This document shows, one piece after another, positions 53,878-63,900 of a stretch of DNA of 64,000 bases (position 1 is the first letter of the stretch; each line of letters opens with the position of its first letter). The notes beneath the pieces are model-generated. The model did no database searches and was not told the origin of the DNA. It was given only the letters and a program-made list of their open reading frames with translations. The stretch is from Glaciecola sp049650345 (GTDB taxonomy: Bacteria; Pseudomonadota; Gammaproteobacteria; Enterobacterales; Alteromonadaceae). The stretch spans positions 62,001 through 126,000 of the forward strand of contig JBARZY010000140.1 of the NCBI GenBank assembly GCA_049650345.1, in the 5' to 3' direction. The position numbers were made by a program, and so were the translations under genes.

Positions 53878-55950
53878 ATGACAAATAAGCCTAGCGCATA
53901 TACCAAGACCTCTATCGCTTTGGGTGTTGCTGCCGTATTGGCTGTGGCGTCTCACAGTGCGAACGCGGCGGACTGGAACTTTGGCGATCTAGAAGTAAAT
54001 TTAGATTCAACATTTACGCTTGCCACTAGTATTCGAACTGAAGACCGTGATCAGAGCCTGATTGGTAACAGTAATCAAAGTCAGTTTGATTGGAGTGGCT
54101 ATAATGCTGCTACAAATCCTATTTATCAAAGCGCAGATGTATGGGCCCTCGGTAGCGGTGCATATTCCACAAATGGTGATTTAGGGAACCTAAGTTTTGA
54201 TCCAGGAGAAGCCTTTTCTACGCAATTTGTCGGCTTACACGAATTAGACATGCGTTATGGTGATTTTGGTTTGTTTGCGCGTGGCTTCTATTTTTATGAT
54301 TTTGAATTAAGCGACAACGAGCGCGATTGGAGAAATCCAATCACTAACACAACGGTTGATCCATGTCGCGACGACAAAGCAAAAGAAGAGCTTTGCCGCG
54401 ATGTGCGTTTACTCGACTTTTTTGTTTATTACGATTTTTATGCCGGCGACATGCCAGTGAGCTTACGTTTGGGTGACCAAGTCGTAAGTTGGGGTGAAAG
54501 CACCTTTATACAGCATGGTATTAACACCACAAACCCTGTTGATGTGACTCGTGCACGTGCGCCGGGTTCAGAGCTAAAAGAGGTGTTTATTCCTGTAGGT
54601 ATGGTTTATGGTTCAATCGGTTTAACCGACACCGTGAGTCTAGAAGCTTATTATCAGTATGAATATGAAAGGTCGTTGTTGCCTGTTGCTGGTAGTTATT
54701 TTGCTGGCAATGACTTCGCGGGCGAGGGTGGTTCATTCAACTTAGTTCAATTAGGCTTTACGGGTAACCCTGATATTGATGCCGACACGTTACTTACTCA
54801 ATTAAACGGTATTCGTGCTGCAGTGTTAGGCGGACAGTTATCTAGCTCAGATGCTGCAGCTGCTTATCTTGCTTACCCTACAAAAGTTGCTGTGCGTGAT
54901 GTTAGCGACGCGGCACACGATGAAGCCAGCGATTCTGGTCAGTATGGTGTTAAATTAACGTGGTTTGCTTCTGATTTAAATGAAACCGAGTTTGGTTTTT
55001 ATCACATCAATTATCACTCACAGCGGCCATTAGTATCAGGTGTAACGTCTAACTTCGGAAGTGATGCTATTGCTGCTGATATTGGCACTATTTTAGCGTC
55101 GCCAGTTACGCGCGAAAACTTAACTGATTTAAATGCGTTTACTAAGTCTCGCTTCTTCTACCCAGAAGACATTAAGTTGTATGGTTTAAGTTTCAATACC
55201 ACTGTTGGTGAAACTGCTGTTGCGGGTGAGTTTGCTTATCGCCAAGATGAGCCATTGCAAATCGACGATGTGGAATTATTGTATACAGGCATGCCAGAAC
55301 AGCTTGCTGCTGCAGGTTTGCGTCCAGATTTGGCTGGTATTTCTCAGCTAAATAATATTGGTCGTAATGTTGGCCCTGGTGAAACAGCTGAAGGGTTCTT
55401 GCTGTCTGATACATGGCAAGCGCAAATGACAGCATCACACATTTTTGGCCCTAAATTTGGCGCAGATAACTTTATTATGTTAGGTGAGGTAGGTTACGTT
55501 AAGGTATTAGATATGCCTGATCCCGACGTAATTCGATTAAATGCTCCAGGCACAGCTAGAACGCCTTCATTAGAGCCTTCACCAACTGACCCAACTAACA
55601 ATCGTGAAGGATTGCATGCGGGCTTGTCTGATGGTCCTGAGACTAACCCATTTGCTACAGAAGGCGCATGGGGATATCGTTTACTCGCTGTCGCTGATTT
55701 TAACAACGTGTATGCGGGTATGAATTTACGTACTCGGGCAACTTTCTCTCATGACGTGAAGGGCACAACGCCAGACCCGTTATTTTTATTCTTAGAAGAC
55801 AGAAAGTCGGCTAACTTGTCATTTACGTTTGATTATTTAAGTAGATGGTCATTCTCTGCCTCTTATAGCGCTTTCTGGGGTGGTATTGGTACCACTAATG
55901 CATTGTCAGACCGTGACTTTGCTTCATTCAATATTAAATATGCTATTTAA
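53878..55950 (+). CDS. DUF1302 outer-membrane beta-barrel protein
   Basis: 690 aa from ATG 53878, the start giving a clean signal peptide (SIALGVAAVLAVASHSANA|AD) after GGAGAAGG; an upstream in-frame start at 53845 lies in the promoter. The mature protein has the DUF1302 opening (WNFGDLEVNLDSTFTLATSIRTEDRDQSLIG) and long alternating strands with Gly/Asn turns as in porin-size barrels. A Cys pair (DPCRDDKAKEELCRD) may form a loop disulfide. The end SFNIKYAI resembles a barrel's last strand, although it ends Ile rather than Phe. First gene of the cluster; DUF1302 genes are often with DUF1329 and RND genes near lipid, terpene or sterol metabolism. Role inferred: pore or receptor for a hydrophobic compound. 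Confidence 0.85.
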   Translation: MTNKPSAYTKTSIALGVAAVLAVASHSANAADWNFGDLEVNLDSTFTLATSIRTEDRDQSLIGNSNQSQFDWSGYNAATNPIYQSADVWALGSGAYSTNGDLGNLSFDPGEAFSTQFVGLHELDMRYGDFGLFARGFYFYDFELSDNERDWRNPITNTTVDPCRDDKAKEELCRDVRLLDFFVYYDFYAGDMPVSLRLGDQVVSWGESTFIQHGINTTNPVDVTRARAPGSELKEVFIPVGMVYGSIGLTDTVSLEAYYQYEYERSLLPVAGSYFAGNDFAGEGGSFNLVQLGFTGNPDIDADTLLTQLNGIRAAVLGGQLSSSDAAAAYLAYPTKVAVRDVSDAAHDEASDSGQYGVKLTWFASDLNETEFGFYHINYHSQRPLVSGVTSNFGSDAIAADIGTILASPVTRENLTDLNAFTKSRFFYPEDIKLYGLSFNTTVGETAVAGEFAYRQDEPLQIDDVELLYTGMPEQLAAAGLRPDLAGISQLNNIGRNVGPGETAEGFLLSDTWQAQMTASHIFGPKFGADNFIMLGEVGYVKVLDMPDPDVIRLNAPGTARTPSLEPSPTDPTNNREGLHAGLSDGPETNPFATEGAWGYRLLAVADFNNVYAGMNLRTRATFSHDVKGTTPDPLFLFLEDRKSANLSFTFDYLSRWSFSASYSAFWGGIGTTNALSDRDFASFNIKYAI

Positions 55951-55960
55951 GGACGTAACC

Positions 55961-57328
55961 ATGATGAAGAAAATTGGTTTAATTGCAGCCAGTATTGCAA
56001 TAGCCGTTAGTAGCCAACACGCACTAGCAAAGGTTTCTAACGAGGAGGCTGCTAAGCTTGGCCAAAGTTTAACGCCCTTAGGCGCAGAAAAAGCCGGTAA
56101 TGCCGATGGCAGTATTCCTGCTTGGACAGGTGGTATCACTTCAGCTCCTGCCGGATATAAAAAAGGTGACTTTCATATAGACCCGTTTCCTGGCGACAAA
56201 GTGTTATTTACCATTACGGGTGCAAACTACAAAGAGTACGCTGAATTTTTATCTGATGGTCAAGTAAAGCTATTTGAAGCGTACCCTGACAGTTATCAAA
56301 TGCCCGTTTATCAAACGCGCAGAAGCGCTTCTAACCCACAAGCTATCTATGACGCAACAAAAGCGAATGCAACTAGAGCTGAATTGCTAGCGGGCGGAAA
56401 TGGCTTGAAGGGCGCGGCAATTGGTATTCCATTTCCTATCCCTAAATCAGGTGTTGAAGCTATCTGGAACCACACCTTGCGCTATCGTGGAGAATCTGTG
56501 CAACGTAACGGCGGTCAAGCTGCTGTTACTGAGGGCGGCGCATTTAATGTGATTGGTTTTGATGAACAACTTATGATTAAGTATTCTGAACCTGGGGTAA
56601 CACCTGAGCAACTGTCTGCAGATAATATTTTATTCAAGTTTAAGCAATCAGTGACAAAACCTGCACGATTAGCGGGTACAGCGCTATTAGTGCATGAAAC
56701 GGTTGACCAAGTAAAACAACCACGCCAAGCTTGGACATATAATACAGGCCAACGTCGTGTTCGTCGTGCGCCCAACATTGCATACGATGCACCGGGTACT
56801 CAAGCTGATGGCTTACGTACTACCGATGATTTTGATATGTTCAACGGTTCGCCAAATCGATATAATTGGGAAATTAAAGGTAAGCAAGAAATGTATATTG
56901 CTTACAATAATTATGCCTTGCACTCTGACAAAGCATCCTATGAAGATATTCTACATGCAGGACATGTTAACCCAGCATTAACACGTTATGAAAAGCATCG
57001 TGTTTGGGTAGTTGAGGCAACGCTAAAAGAAGAGTTCCGCCATGTGTATCAAAAACGTGTGTTTTACATTGATGAAGATAGCTGGCAGGTTCAAGTAGCC
57101 GATATGTATGACAATCGTGGTGAATTGTATCGTGTTGCTGTAGCGCATGGTGTAAACTACTACGATGTGCCTACACATTGGTCTACGCTAGATGTGTATC
57201 ATGATTTGAATTCTCGCCGTTATTTAGCAATAGGCTTAGATAACGAGGAACAGATGTATGATTTTACTGTTGAGATGAACGACCGTGATTTCACACCTCA
57301 GGCCTTGAGACGAGCAGGCAAACGTTAA
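55961..57328 (+). CDS. DUF1329 protein, LolA/LolB-like fold
   Basis: 455 aa from ATG 55961 (10 bp after the DUF1302 stop, preceded by AAGGA). Signal peptide MMKKIGLIAASIAIAVSSQHALA. The mature protein carries the DUF1329 marks GNADGSIPAWTGGI, GAAIGIPFPIPKSGVEAIWNHTLRYRG and HRVWVVEATLKEEFRHVY, with RVFYIDEDSWQ near the end. The family is described as outer-membrane lipoprotein-sorting-like (LolA/LolB fold), though no lipobox is present here, so it is soluble. It probably ferries a hydrophobic ligand across the periplasm to or from the DUF1302 barrel. Followed by a strong terminator-like palindrome. Confidence 0.87.
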   Translation: MMKKIGLIAASIAIAVSSQHALAKVSNEEAAKLGQSLTPLGAEKAGNADGSIPAWTGGITSAPAGYKKGDFHIDPFPGDKVLFTITGANYKEYAEFLSDGQVKLFEAYPDSYQMPVYQTRRSASNPQAIYDATKANATRAELLAGGNGLKGAAIGIPFPIPKSGVEAIWNHTLRYRGESVQRNGGQAAVTEGGAFNVIGFDEQLMIKYSEPGVTPEQLSADNILFKFKQSVTKPARLAGTALLVHETVDQVKQPRQAWTYNTGQRRVRRAPNIAYDAPGTQADGLRTTDDFDMFNGSPNRYNWEIKGKQEMYIAYNNYALHSDKASYEDILHAGHVNPALTRYEKHRVWVVEATLKEEFRHVYQKRVFYIDEDSWQVQVADMYDNRGELYRVAVAHGVNYYDVPTHWSTLDVYHDLNSRRYLAIGLDNEEQMYDFTVEMNDRDFTPQALRRAGKR

Positions 57329-57340
57329 TTGCAAAAATAT

Positions 57341-57370
57341 ACGGTTGGCAATTGCCAACCGTTTTTTTTT
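57341..57370 (+). terminator. Palindromic terminator inside the DUF1302 cluster
   Basis: A perfect 22-bp palindrome (11-bp arms, ACGGTTGGCAA centre TTGCC) followed by nine T's. It lies 13 bp after the DUF1329 stop and 17 bp before the next gene, so it should split or attenuate transcription of the cluster. Confidence 0.8.
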
Positions 57371-57387
57371 AATCAGAGTGAATGTGA

Positions 57388-58452
57388 GTGAAAAGAAGTA
57401 ACATTATTAGAACTATTTTTATGATGATGCTAGTTGCGGCAAATTCTGCCCATAGCAACGAATCAAACGAGTCATTTTTAGCACCCTTAGTGCAAGAATC
57501 TTTATTGCTTGATATTGCTTCAAGCAATAACACTGCTGTGGTGGTGGGTGAGCGCGGTCATATTCTTGTATCGCGAGCTCCTGACGCTACTAACCTTGAA
57601 TCATTCACACAGGTTATCGCACCTGTGACGACTACGCTTACGGCGGTAGCAACGTACAATGATATCATGTGGTCGGTGGGTCATGATGCCACTATTCTTA
57701 AGTCGTCAAATAATGGCGAAACATGGCAGTTAATGCAGCAGGCGCCTGAGCTGGACCGTCCGCTCCTCGATGTCCATTTTTATGACGAAAATGAAGGCTT
57801 AGCCGTGGGTGCTTATGGTTTGTTTTACCGAAGCATTGATGGCGGTGAATCATGGGTTAAAGAAGCACATCCTTCTGTGTTGTCAGACGACGACAAAGAC
57901 TATCTTGAAAGCATTAAAGATGATGAAGCTTTTTATCTTGAAGAACTTTCTTATATTTCTCCACATTTTAATAAATTAAGTGTTACCGGCGACACCACTT
58001 ATTTGTCAGGTGAAGCAGGACTTGTAGCTTACAGTACAGATCGAGGCAAAAGTTGGACTCGTTATGATATTGATTATATGGGGTCTTTTTTTGATGCCAT
58101 AGAACTTCCTTCACAGCGAGTGCTTGCCGTCGGCTTACGAGGCAATATTTTTCTATATAATAATGACGAATGGCAACGCCTTGAGAGCTGTGTAACCACT
58201 ACGCTGAATGCGATTATACCCAGCGATAATATGGCCTATATCAGTGGCAACAATGGTGTGCTACTAACGATTGATTACAATAACTTGGATGAGTTGACCT
58301 TCGGTGCTGAAAATAGTGAAGGTTGTCGCACACATGCAGCTCTGCAAAAAGTCGATTCCAACATTTCTGATGCCATTTTAAACGCTTCTATCAACAATAA
58401 CCACATCATTGCCGTCACTGCAGGTGGTCTAACATCAGTGAGGGTTAAGTAA
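57388..58452 (+). CDS. YCF48/BNR-repeat beta-propeller protein, exported
   Basis: 354 aa, GTG start. Signal peptide (IIRTIFMMMLVAANSAHS). The mature part has the YCF48 (HCF136/photosystem-stability-factor-like) seven-bladed propeller pattern: TVGxDAxIL..SNNGETWQLM, AVGAYGLFYRSIDGGESWV, SGEAGLVAYSTDRGKSWTRYD, with SxDxGxxW turns characteristic of sialidase/BNR repeats. The C-terminal Cys pair is in CVTTTL and EGCRTHA. It is one of the usual partners of DUF1302/DUF1329/RND clusters, where its role is unknown; a scaffold or assembly factor for the membrane pump fits. The next gene begins 1 bp after the stop. Confidence 0.83.
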   Translation: MKRSNIIRTIFMMMLVAANSAHSNESNESFLAPLVQESLLLDIASSNNTAVVVGERGHILVSRAPDATNLESFTQVIAPVTTTLTAVATYNDIMWSVGHDATILKSSNNGETWQLMQQAPELDRPLLDVHFYDENEGLAVGAYGLFYRSIDGGESWVKEAHPSVLSDDDKDYLESIKDDEAFYLEELSYISPHFNKLSVTGDTTYLSGEAGLVAYSTDRGKSWTRYDIDYMGSFFDAIELPSQRVLAVGLRGNIFLYNNDEWQRLESCVTTTLNAIIPSDNMAYISGNNGVLLTIDYNNLDELTFGAENSEGCRTHAALQKVDSNISDAILNASINNNHIIAVTAGGLTSVRVK

Positions 58453-58453
58453 T

Positions 58454-60772
58454 ATGAATGCACTTATTGATAATATAGAAAAATTAATTTTTAGAAACCG
58501 AATTGCGGTCATTTTAGTGTTCTTAGTCGCCACTATATATTTGGCGTATCAAGCGTCACTTTTAAAACTAGATGCCGGCTTTACCAAAAACATTCCTTTG
58601 AATCACGAATATATGCAAACTTACATGAAGCATAAGGAAAACTTCGGTGGGGCGAATAATATATTGGTATCGGTATGTGATAAGAACCAGACCATATTTA
58701 ATAAACCTTTTTTTGACACCTTAAATAGCGTTCACGATCAGTTATTCTTTATTAATGGGGTAAACCGCTCGCTAGTAGTGTCTTTGTTTGCACCGTCAAC
58801 ACGATTCACCGAAATTGTAGAAGGCGGGTTTTCTGGCGGCCCAGTTATTCCTGCAGACTTTGATTCGTCAAATCCAGCAGCCCTTGAAGCAGTAAGAAAA
58901 AATATTGATAAAGCCGGTATTGTAGGGCGTCAAGTGTCGAATGATTTTCGATGTGCAATGGTTACTGCGCAGTTGCTTGATATTAACCCAGAAACCGGTG
59001 AGCCACTTGATACGCTAAAAATTGCCAATGAATTAGAGCAGCAGTTACGTGGTGAATTTGAAAACGACGATATTAGTATACACATTATTGGTTTTGCCAA
59101 AATGATTGGTGACGTGGCGAATGGTGCAAAAGATGTGGTTATGTTCTTTGCTATCGCCATTGCCATTACTGCAATAATGGTGTTTTTCTTTTGCCGCTCT
59201 GCCATGCTTACGTTTTTGCCGTTGGCATGTTCTGTTATAGCGGTTATTTGGCAACTTGGTTTACTTACTTTGTTTGGTTTCGGCATGGACCCCATGTCTA
59301 TTTTGGTGCCTTTTTTAGTGTTTGCCATAGGCGTTAGCCACGGCGTGCAAATGATAAACGCCGTTGGTAAAAAGGCCGCTAATGGTATGGATGTTAAAGT
59401 GGCCTCGCAACATGCGTTCAGAACTCTGTTGATTCCTGGCGGTGTGGCATTGTTGTCAGACACCATTGGGTTTATGACCTTATTGGTTATTGATATAGGT
59501 ATTATCAAAGAACTTGCTATCACCGCTAGTATGGGTGTAGCAGTGATTATTCTTACCAACTTATTGCTATTGCCTGTGCTAATGTCGTTTGTAAAATTAC
59601 CTGCTAATCATAAGCAACAGTACAACAAAAATGACACGATGGATGCCGTCTGGAATAAAGTCGCTAATTGCGCGTCACCAAAAATGGCCATTGGCATTGT
59701 TGTGGTAACCGCTATATTGTTTGTTTGGGGTAGCCATCAAGCAAAATCGCTTAAAATTGGTGATTTACACGCTGGCGCACCCGCACTTCACGAAGATTCT
59801 CGATACAATCAAGACACGTTTTTGATTACGGATAAGTTTGAAATTACCGTCGATTATATTTCTTTGATTGTGGAAACAAGTCCAGAAGCGTGCACTCGAC
59901 ACGATACTATGACCGGCATCGATGAATTCCAGTGGAAGATGCAGAATATACCGGGAGTCCAGTCGGCGATATCGTTAGCTTCTGTGGCCAAGCGAGTGAA
60001 TGCTGGCTACAACGAAGGTAATCCCAAATGGCAGGTATTACCACGTAATCAATCTACTATGGTGCAAGCAGTATCCCGCGTACCTACATCGTCAGGCCTA
60101 CTGAACGGTGACTGCTCTGTAATGCCTATTATTTTGTTTATGGAAGACCACAAAGCAGAAACCATTTCTGTTGTGGTAGATGCGGTAAAAAGAATACGTG
60201 AAGACTACCAAAGTGACGATATTTCAATACGGCTAGCGTCAGGACCAGTTGGGGTGATGGCTGCTACCAATGAGGCGGTAGACGCATCACAAGATCCAAT
60301 GTTGTATTACGTATTTGGTGCCGTTATATTGCTATGCTTATTAAGCTTTAAATCGTTACGTGCAACCTTAGCGGTAGTGATACCTTTATATGTAGTGTCT
60401 ATTTTAGCACAAGCCCTAATGACCTATTTGCAAATAGGCCTCACGGTGTCGACATTACCCGTTATTGCTTTAGGTGTGGGGATTGGTGTTGATTACGGGA
60501 TTTATATTTTGTCTACCATGTCACAACGTCTGCGCGAAGGTGAGGACGTACGTTCAGCTTATTTAGCGGCATTAAAAGAACGTGGTAGTGCTGTGTTGTT
60601 TACTGGCATAACCTTAGCGATTGGCGTGAGTACGTGGGTATTCTCAAGCTTAAAATTCCAAATGGATATGGGAATATTACTTACCTTTATGTTTGTGGTA
60701 AACATGCTTGGTGCAATAATTGTACTACCGGCTATCGCACGCTTGTTATGGTTTAAATCTGGCAAAAATTAA
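58454..60772 (+). CDS. RND-superfamily permease (MMPL/SSD-like)
   Basis: 772 aa with twelve predicted TMs in two halves, each with a large periplasmic loop (about 35-220 and 425-610). The second-half TM4-equivalent has GIGVDYG with Asp680, the proton-relay Asp of MmpL/HpnN-type carriers. The same spot in the first half is AIGVSHG, with Ser295 instead of Asp, as expected if only one half drives transport. The first loop has Cys (SVCDK, DFRCAM) and the second PEACTRHD and GDCSVM. Family members move lipids, hopanoids or steroids across the inner membrane. With the barrel, LolA-like and propeller genes it makes a plausible trans-envelope route. Direction and cargo are unknown. A terminator follows. 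Confidence 0.9.
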   Translation: MNALIDNIEKLIFRNRIAVILVFLVATIYLAYQASLLKLDAGFTKNIPLNHEYMQTYMKHKENFGGANNILVSVCDKNQTIFNKPFFDTLNSVHDQLFFINGVNRSLVVSLFAPSTRFTEIVEGGFSGGPVIPADFDSSNPAALEAVRKNIDKAGIVGRQVSNDFRCAMVTAQLLDINPETGEPLDTLKIANELEQQLRGEFENDDISIHIIGFAKMIGDVANGAKDVVMFFAIAIAITAIMVFFFCRSAMLTFLPLACSVIAVIWQLGLLTLFGFGMDPMSILVPFLVFAIGVSHGVQMINAVGKKAANGMDVKVASQHAFRTLLIPGGVALLSDTIGFMTLLVIDIGIIKELAITASMGVAVIILTNLLLLPVLMSFVKLPANHKQQYNKNDTMDAVWNKVANCASPKMAIGIVVVTAILFVWGSHQAKSLKIGDLHAGAPALHEDSRYNQDTFLITDKFEITVDYISLIVETSPEACTRHDTMTGIDEFQWKMQNIPGVQSAISLASVAKRVNAGYNEGNPKWQVLPRNQSTMVQAVSRVPTSSGLLNGDCSVMPIILFMEDHKAETISVVVDAVKRIREDYQSDDISIRLASGPVGVMAATNEAVDASQDPMLYYVFGAVILLCLLSFKSLRATLAVVIPLYVVSILAQALMTYLQIGLTVSTLPVIALGVGIGVDYGIYILSTMSQRLREGEDVRSAYLAALKERGSAVLFTGITLAIGVSTWVFSSLKFQMDMGILLTFMFVVNMLGAIIVLPAIARLLWFKSGKN

Positions 60773-60788
60773 TTCTGAGTAGTTATGT

Positions 60789-60816
60789 AAAAAAAGGCCG
60801 TAATGGCCTTTTTTTT
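60789..60816 (+). terminator. Intrinsic terminator after the RND gene
   Basis: A-run, GGCC/GGCC stem extended by A/T pairs, loop GTAAT, then eight T's. It ends the DUF1302-RND cluster; the next gene is an independent unit. Confidence 0.9.
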
Positions 60817-60956
60817 ATGCATAAAAGGTAACTGCTTATTCAGCTTGTAAAAAATAGGTTAATAAACACTGGTAAACCATTAATATTTTTAGCAAAATGC
60901 CGATATGCATAAAGCAGAAGTATAATTTTTAACCTATTAAAAACGAGACAGTGTAT

Positions 60957-63900
60957 ATGTCGGTTACCCACCATCAGCATTCAGTGTTATTAGAACGTGT
61001 TTTTTCGCTCATCAACGAAAAAGTTGATGCCAGTCATGCAACACAAGTCATGCAGTTTGGTAATTTATTACTAAAAACAATGCCATTTGACGACGTTGAC
61101 GGTCGCAGTGACAGTGATTTGTATGGCGCTATTTTGAGTTTGTGGCAATTACTACAAAAAAAACAAAACAATCAGCCTTCAATTAAAGTATTTAACCCTG
61201 AAATTGCCAAGCACGGTTGGCAATCATCTCATACGGTCATAGAGGTGATTGTTGATGACATGCCATTTTTGGTTGATTCTATTCGAATGGCGATTAATCG
61301 CTTTAATATTACCTCCCATTTGATATTGCATACTCCTATGCATTTTGTGCGTGATAACAAAGGTAAAGTACTGGAATTTATCGAAAACGATACAACAAAG
61401 AAAAATGCGACAAAAGAAACCGTATTTTTTATCGAAATTGATCGTCAATCACAAGCGAAAGATCTTCAAGCCTTAATGGACGAGCTGCGTTCGGTTGTAA
61501 GTGAAGTGTCGCTGTCTGTAACCGATTGGCAACCCATGCGCGATAAGCTAACAGCGTTAACAAAAAGTTTTGATAAATCCAGTGCTCATGCGCCTAAATC
61601 AGTTCGCTCCCAAGGTAAAACCTTTCTAAATTGGCTAAATGATCATAACTTTACGCTAATGGGATACCGTTACTATGATGTAAAAGCGATTGAGGGTGAT
61701 CATCGTTGGTGTCCTCAGAATGATACTTCGCTAGGTTTGATGAAAAACTCAATCAGTGATAGAGACCGTTTGTTGTCGAATGTACCAGATAGCGCAAGAA
61801 CTGAGGCATTAAGCAGTAACCCTTTGTTATTGACAAAAACCAATTCTAAATCACGTGTCCATCGTCCAGCATACATGGATTACATTGGTATAAAAGTATT
61901 TGATAACAACGGTAACGTAGCCGGTGAACATCGTTTTGTTGGTTTATATTCGGCGTCATTTTATAACAGTAGCGCCACAGACTTACCCATGCTGAAAGAA
62001 AAAATTGACCGAATGTGTTTACTCTCTGGATTCGAGAGGGGAACCCACGCTTATAAGGCATTTGTGAATATCGTGGAGACTTATCCGCGAGACGAGCTTA
62101 TTCAAACTGCCGATGAAGAACTTGCACAAATTATTCTGGGTATTTTCCAAATGCAAGAGCGCGGTATGTCAAAATTGTTTGTGCGCAAAGACATTTTTGG
62201 GCGCTTTTATTCGTGCATGGTTTATGTGCCCCGCGAGCGATACAACACACAACTTCGTCGAGAAACCCAAGCCTTATTAAAGCGCTCATTTAAAGCTGAC
62301 GGAGATGTAGAGTTTAATACTTATTTCTCGGAGTCGGTGTATGCTCGTACACACTACATAGCTCGTGTATCCAATAATAATTTTGAATTTGACGTGAATG
62401 AAATTGAGAAGAACTTGATTGAACTGACTAAAACATGGCAAGACAAATTAAATAGCAAAATTGTGCGCGCTTATGGTGAAGAAAATGGCAAAGCAATTGT
62501 TAAGAAATATGATAATGCGTTTTCTCGAAGCTACGCAGAGCAAAATTTACCCAGTGCTGCACTTGTGGATATTCAACGAATTGAAATGCTAAGCGAAGAG
62601 CAAAAATTAGATATTTTATTTTATCGACCCCAAGAAGAGAATGTTGACAGTAACATTGTTAAGTTAAAGCTGTATCACAAAAATGAGCCTATTCATTTGT
62701 CGGATGTATTACCGATGCTTGAAAACTTTGGTTTGAGGGTAGTAGACGAAAGCCCATATAGAGTGACCAACGAGCAAGGCGAAATTAGCTGGGTAATGGA
62801 CTTTTCTATGCTGTATAAGAAAAGCAGCACTTTTGATATGGAAAAGTCCCAAGAGTTGTTTCAAAACGCATTTTCAGAAACGTGGGCATCTGAGTTGGAA
62901 GACGACGGTTTCAACCGCCTGATTTTAGGTGCAGGTATTACCGGAAGGCGCGTAACAATAGTGCGAGCATATGCGAAGTACATGCGCCAAATAGGCTCAT
63001 CATTTAGCCTTAATTATATCGCTAACACAATGGCCTGTTACCCAGATATCGCTAAGTTACTCATTGATTTGTTTAACCAAAAGTTCAATCCAAAACTGCG
63101 CCGTAACAAGACTAAGGCTGACGCTTTGCAAGAGTCTGTTTTGACCAAACTAGACAACGTGTCAAACTTGGATGACGACCGTATTATTCGCCGCTACCTT
63201 GATTTAATAAACGCCACGTTACGTACCAATTTTTATCAGCTTGATGAAAAAGGTAGTCGTAAATCTTATGTGTCATTCAAAATGTTGCCGGCCGAAATAC
63301 CTGACATGCCGCTACCACTGCCAAAATTTGAGATATTTGTATATTCACCGCGCGTGGAAGGTGTTCATTTACGCGGCGGCAAGGTTGCAAGGGGCGGTCT
63401 ACGTTGGTCTGACAGAATGGAAGACTTCAGAACTGAGATCCTCGGTTTAGTTAAAGCACAGCAAGTAAAAAATACGGTTATTGTGCCAGTAGGCGCTAAA
63501 GGTGGCTTCGTATGTAAAAAGATGCCTGCCAATGCTAATCGTGCACAAATTCAAGCAGAAGGACAGGCATGCTACAAAATATTTATTCGTAGCTTGCTCG
63601 ATATTACTGACAACATCATTGAAGGTAAGTTAATTCACCCCAAAGACGTGGTTAGGTTAGATGAAGACGACCCTTATTTAGTGGTTGCTGCTGATAAAGG
63701 AACGGCGACGTTTTCAGATATCGCAAATGGTATTTCTGAAGAGTTTAACTTTTGGTTGGGCGATGCATTCGCGTCTGGCGGCAGCGTAGGTTATGACCAT
63801 AAGAAAATGGGCATTACTGCACGAGGCGCTTGGGAATCGGTAAAACGTCATTTCAGAGAAATTGGTATAGATTGTCAAACTACACCATTTACTTGCGTAG

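Noticed and set aside
58930..59559. 209-aa ORF antisense to the RND gene
   Set aside because: Mirror of hydrophobic codons in transmembrane segments; no ribosome-binding site.
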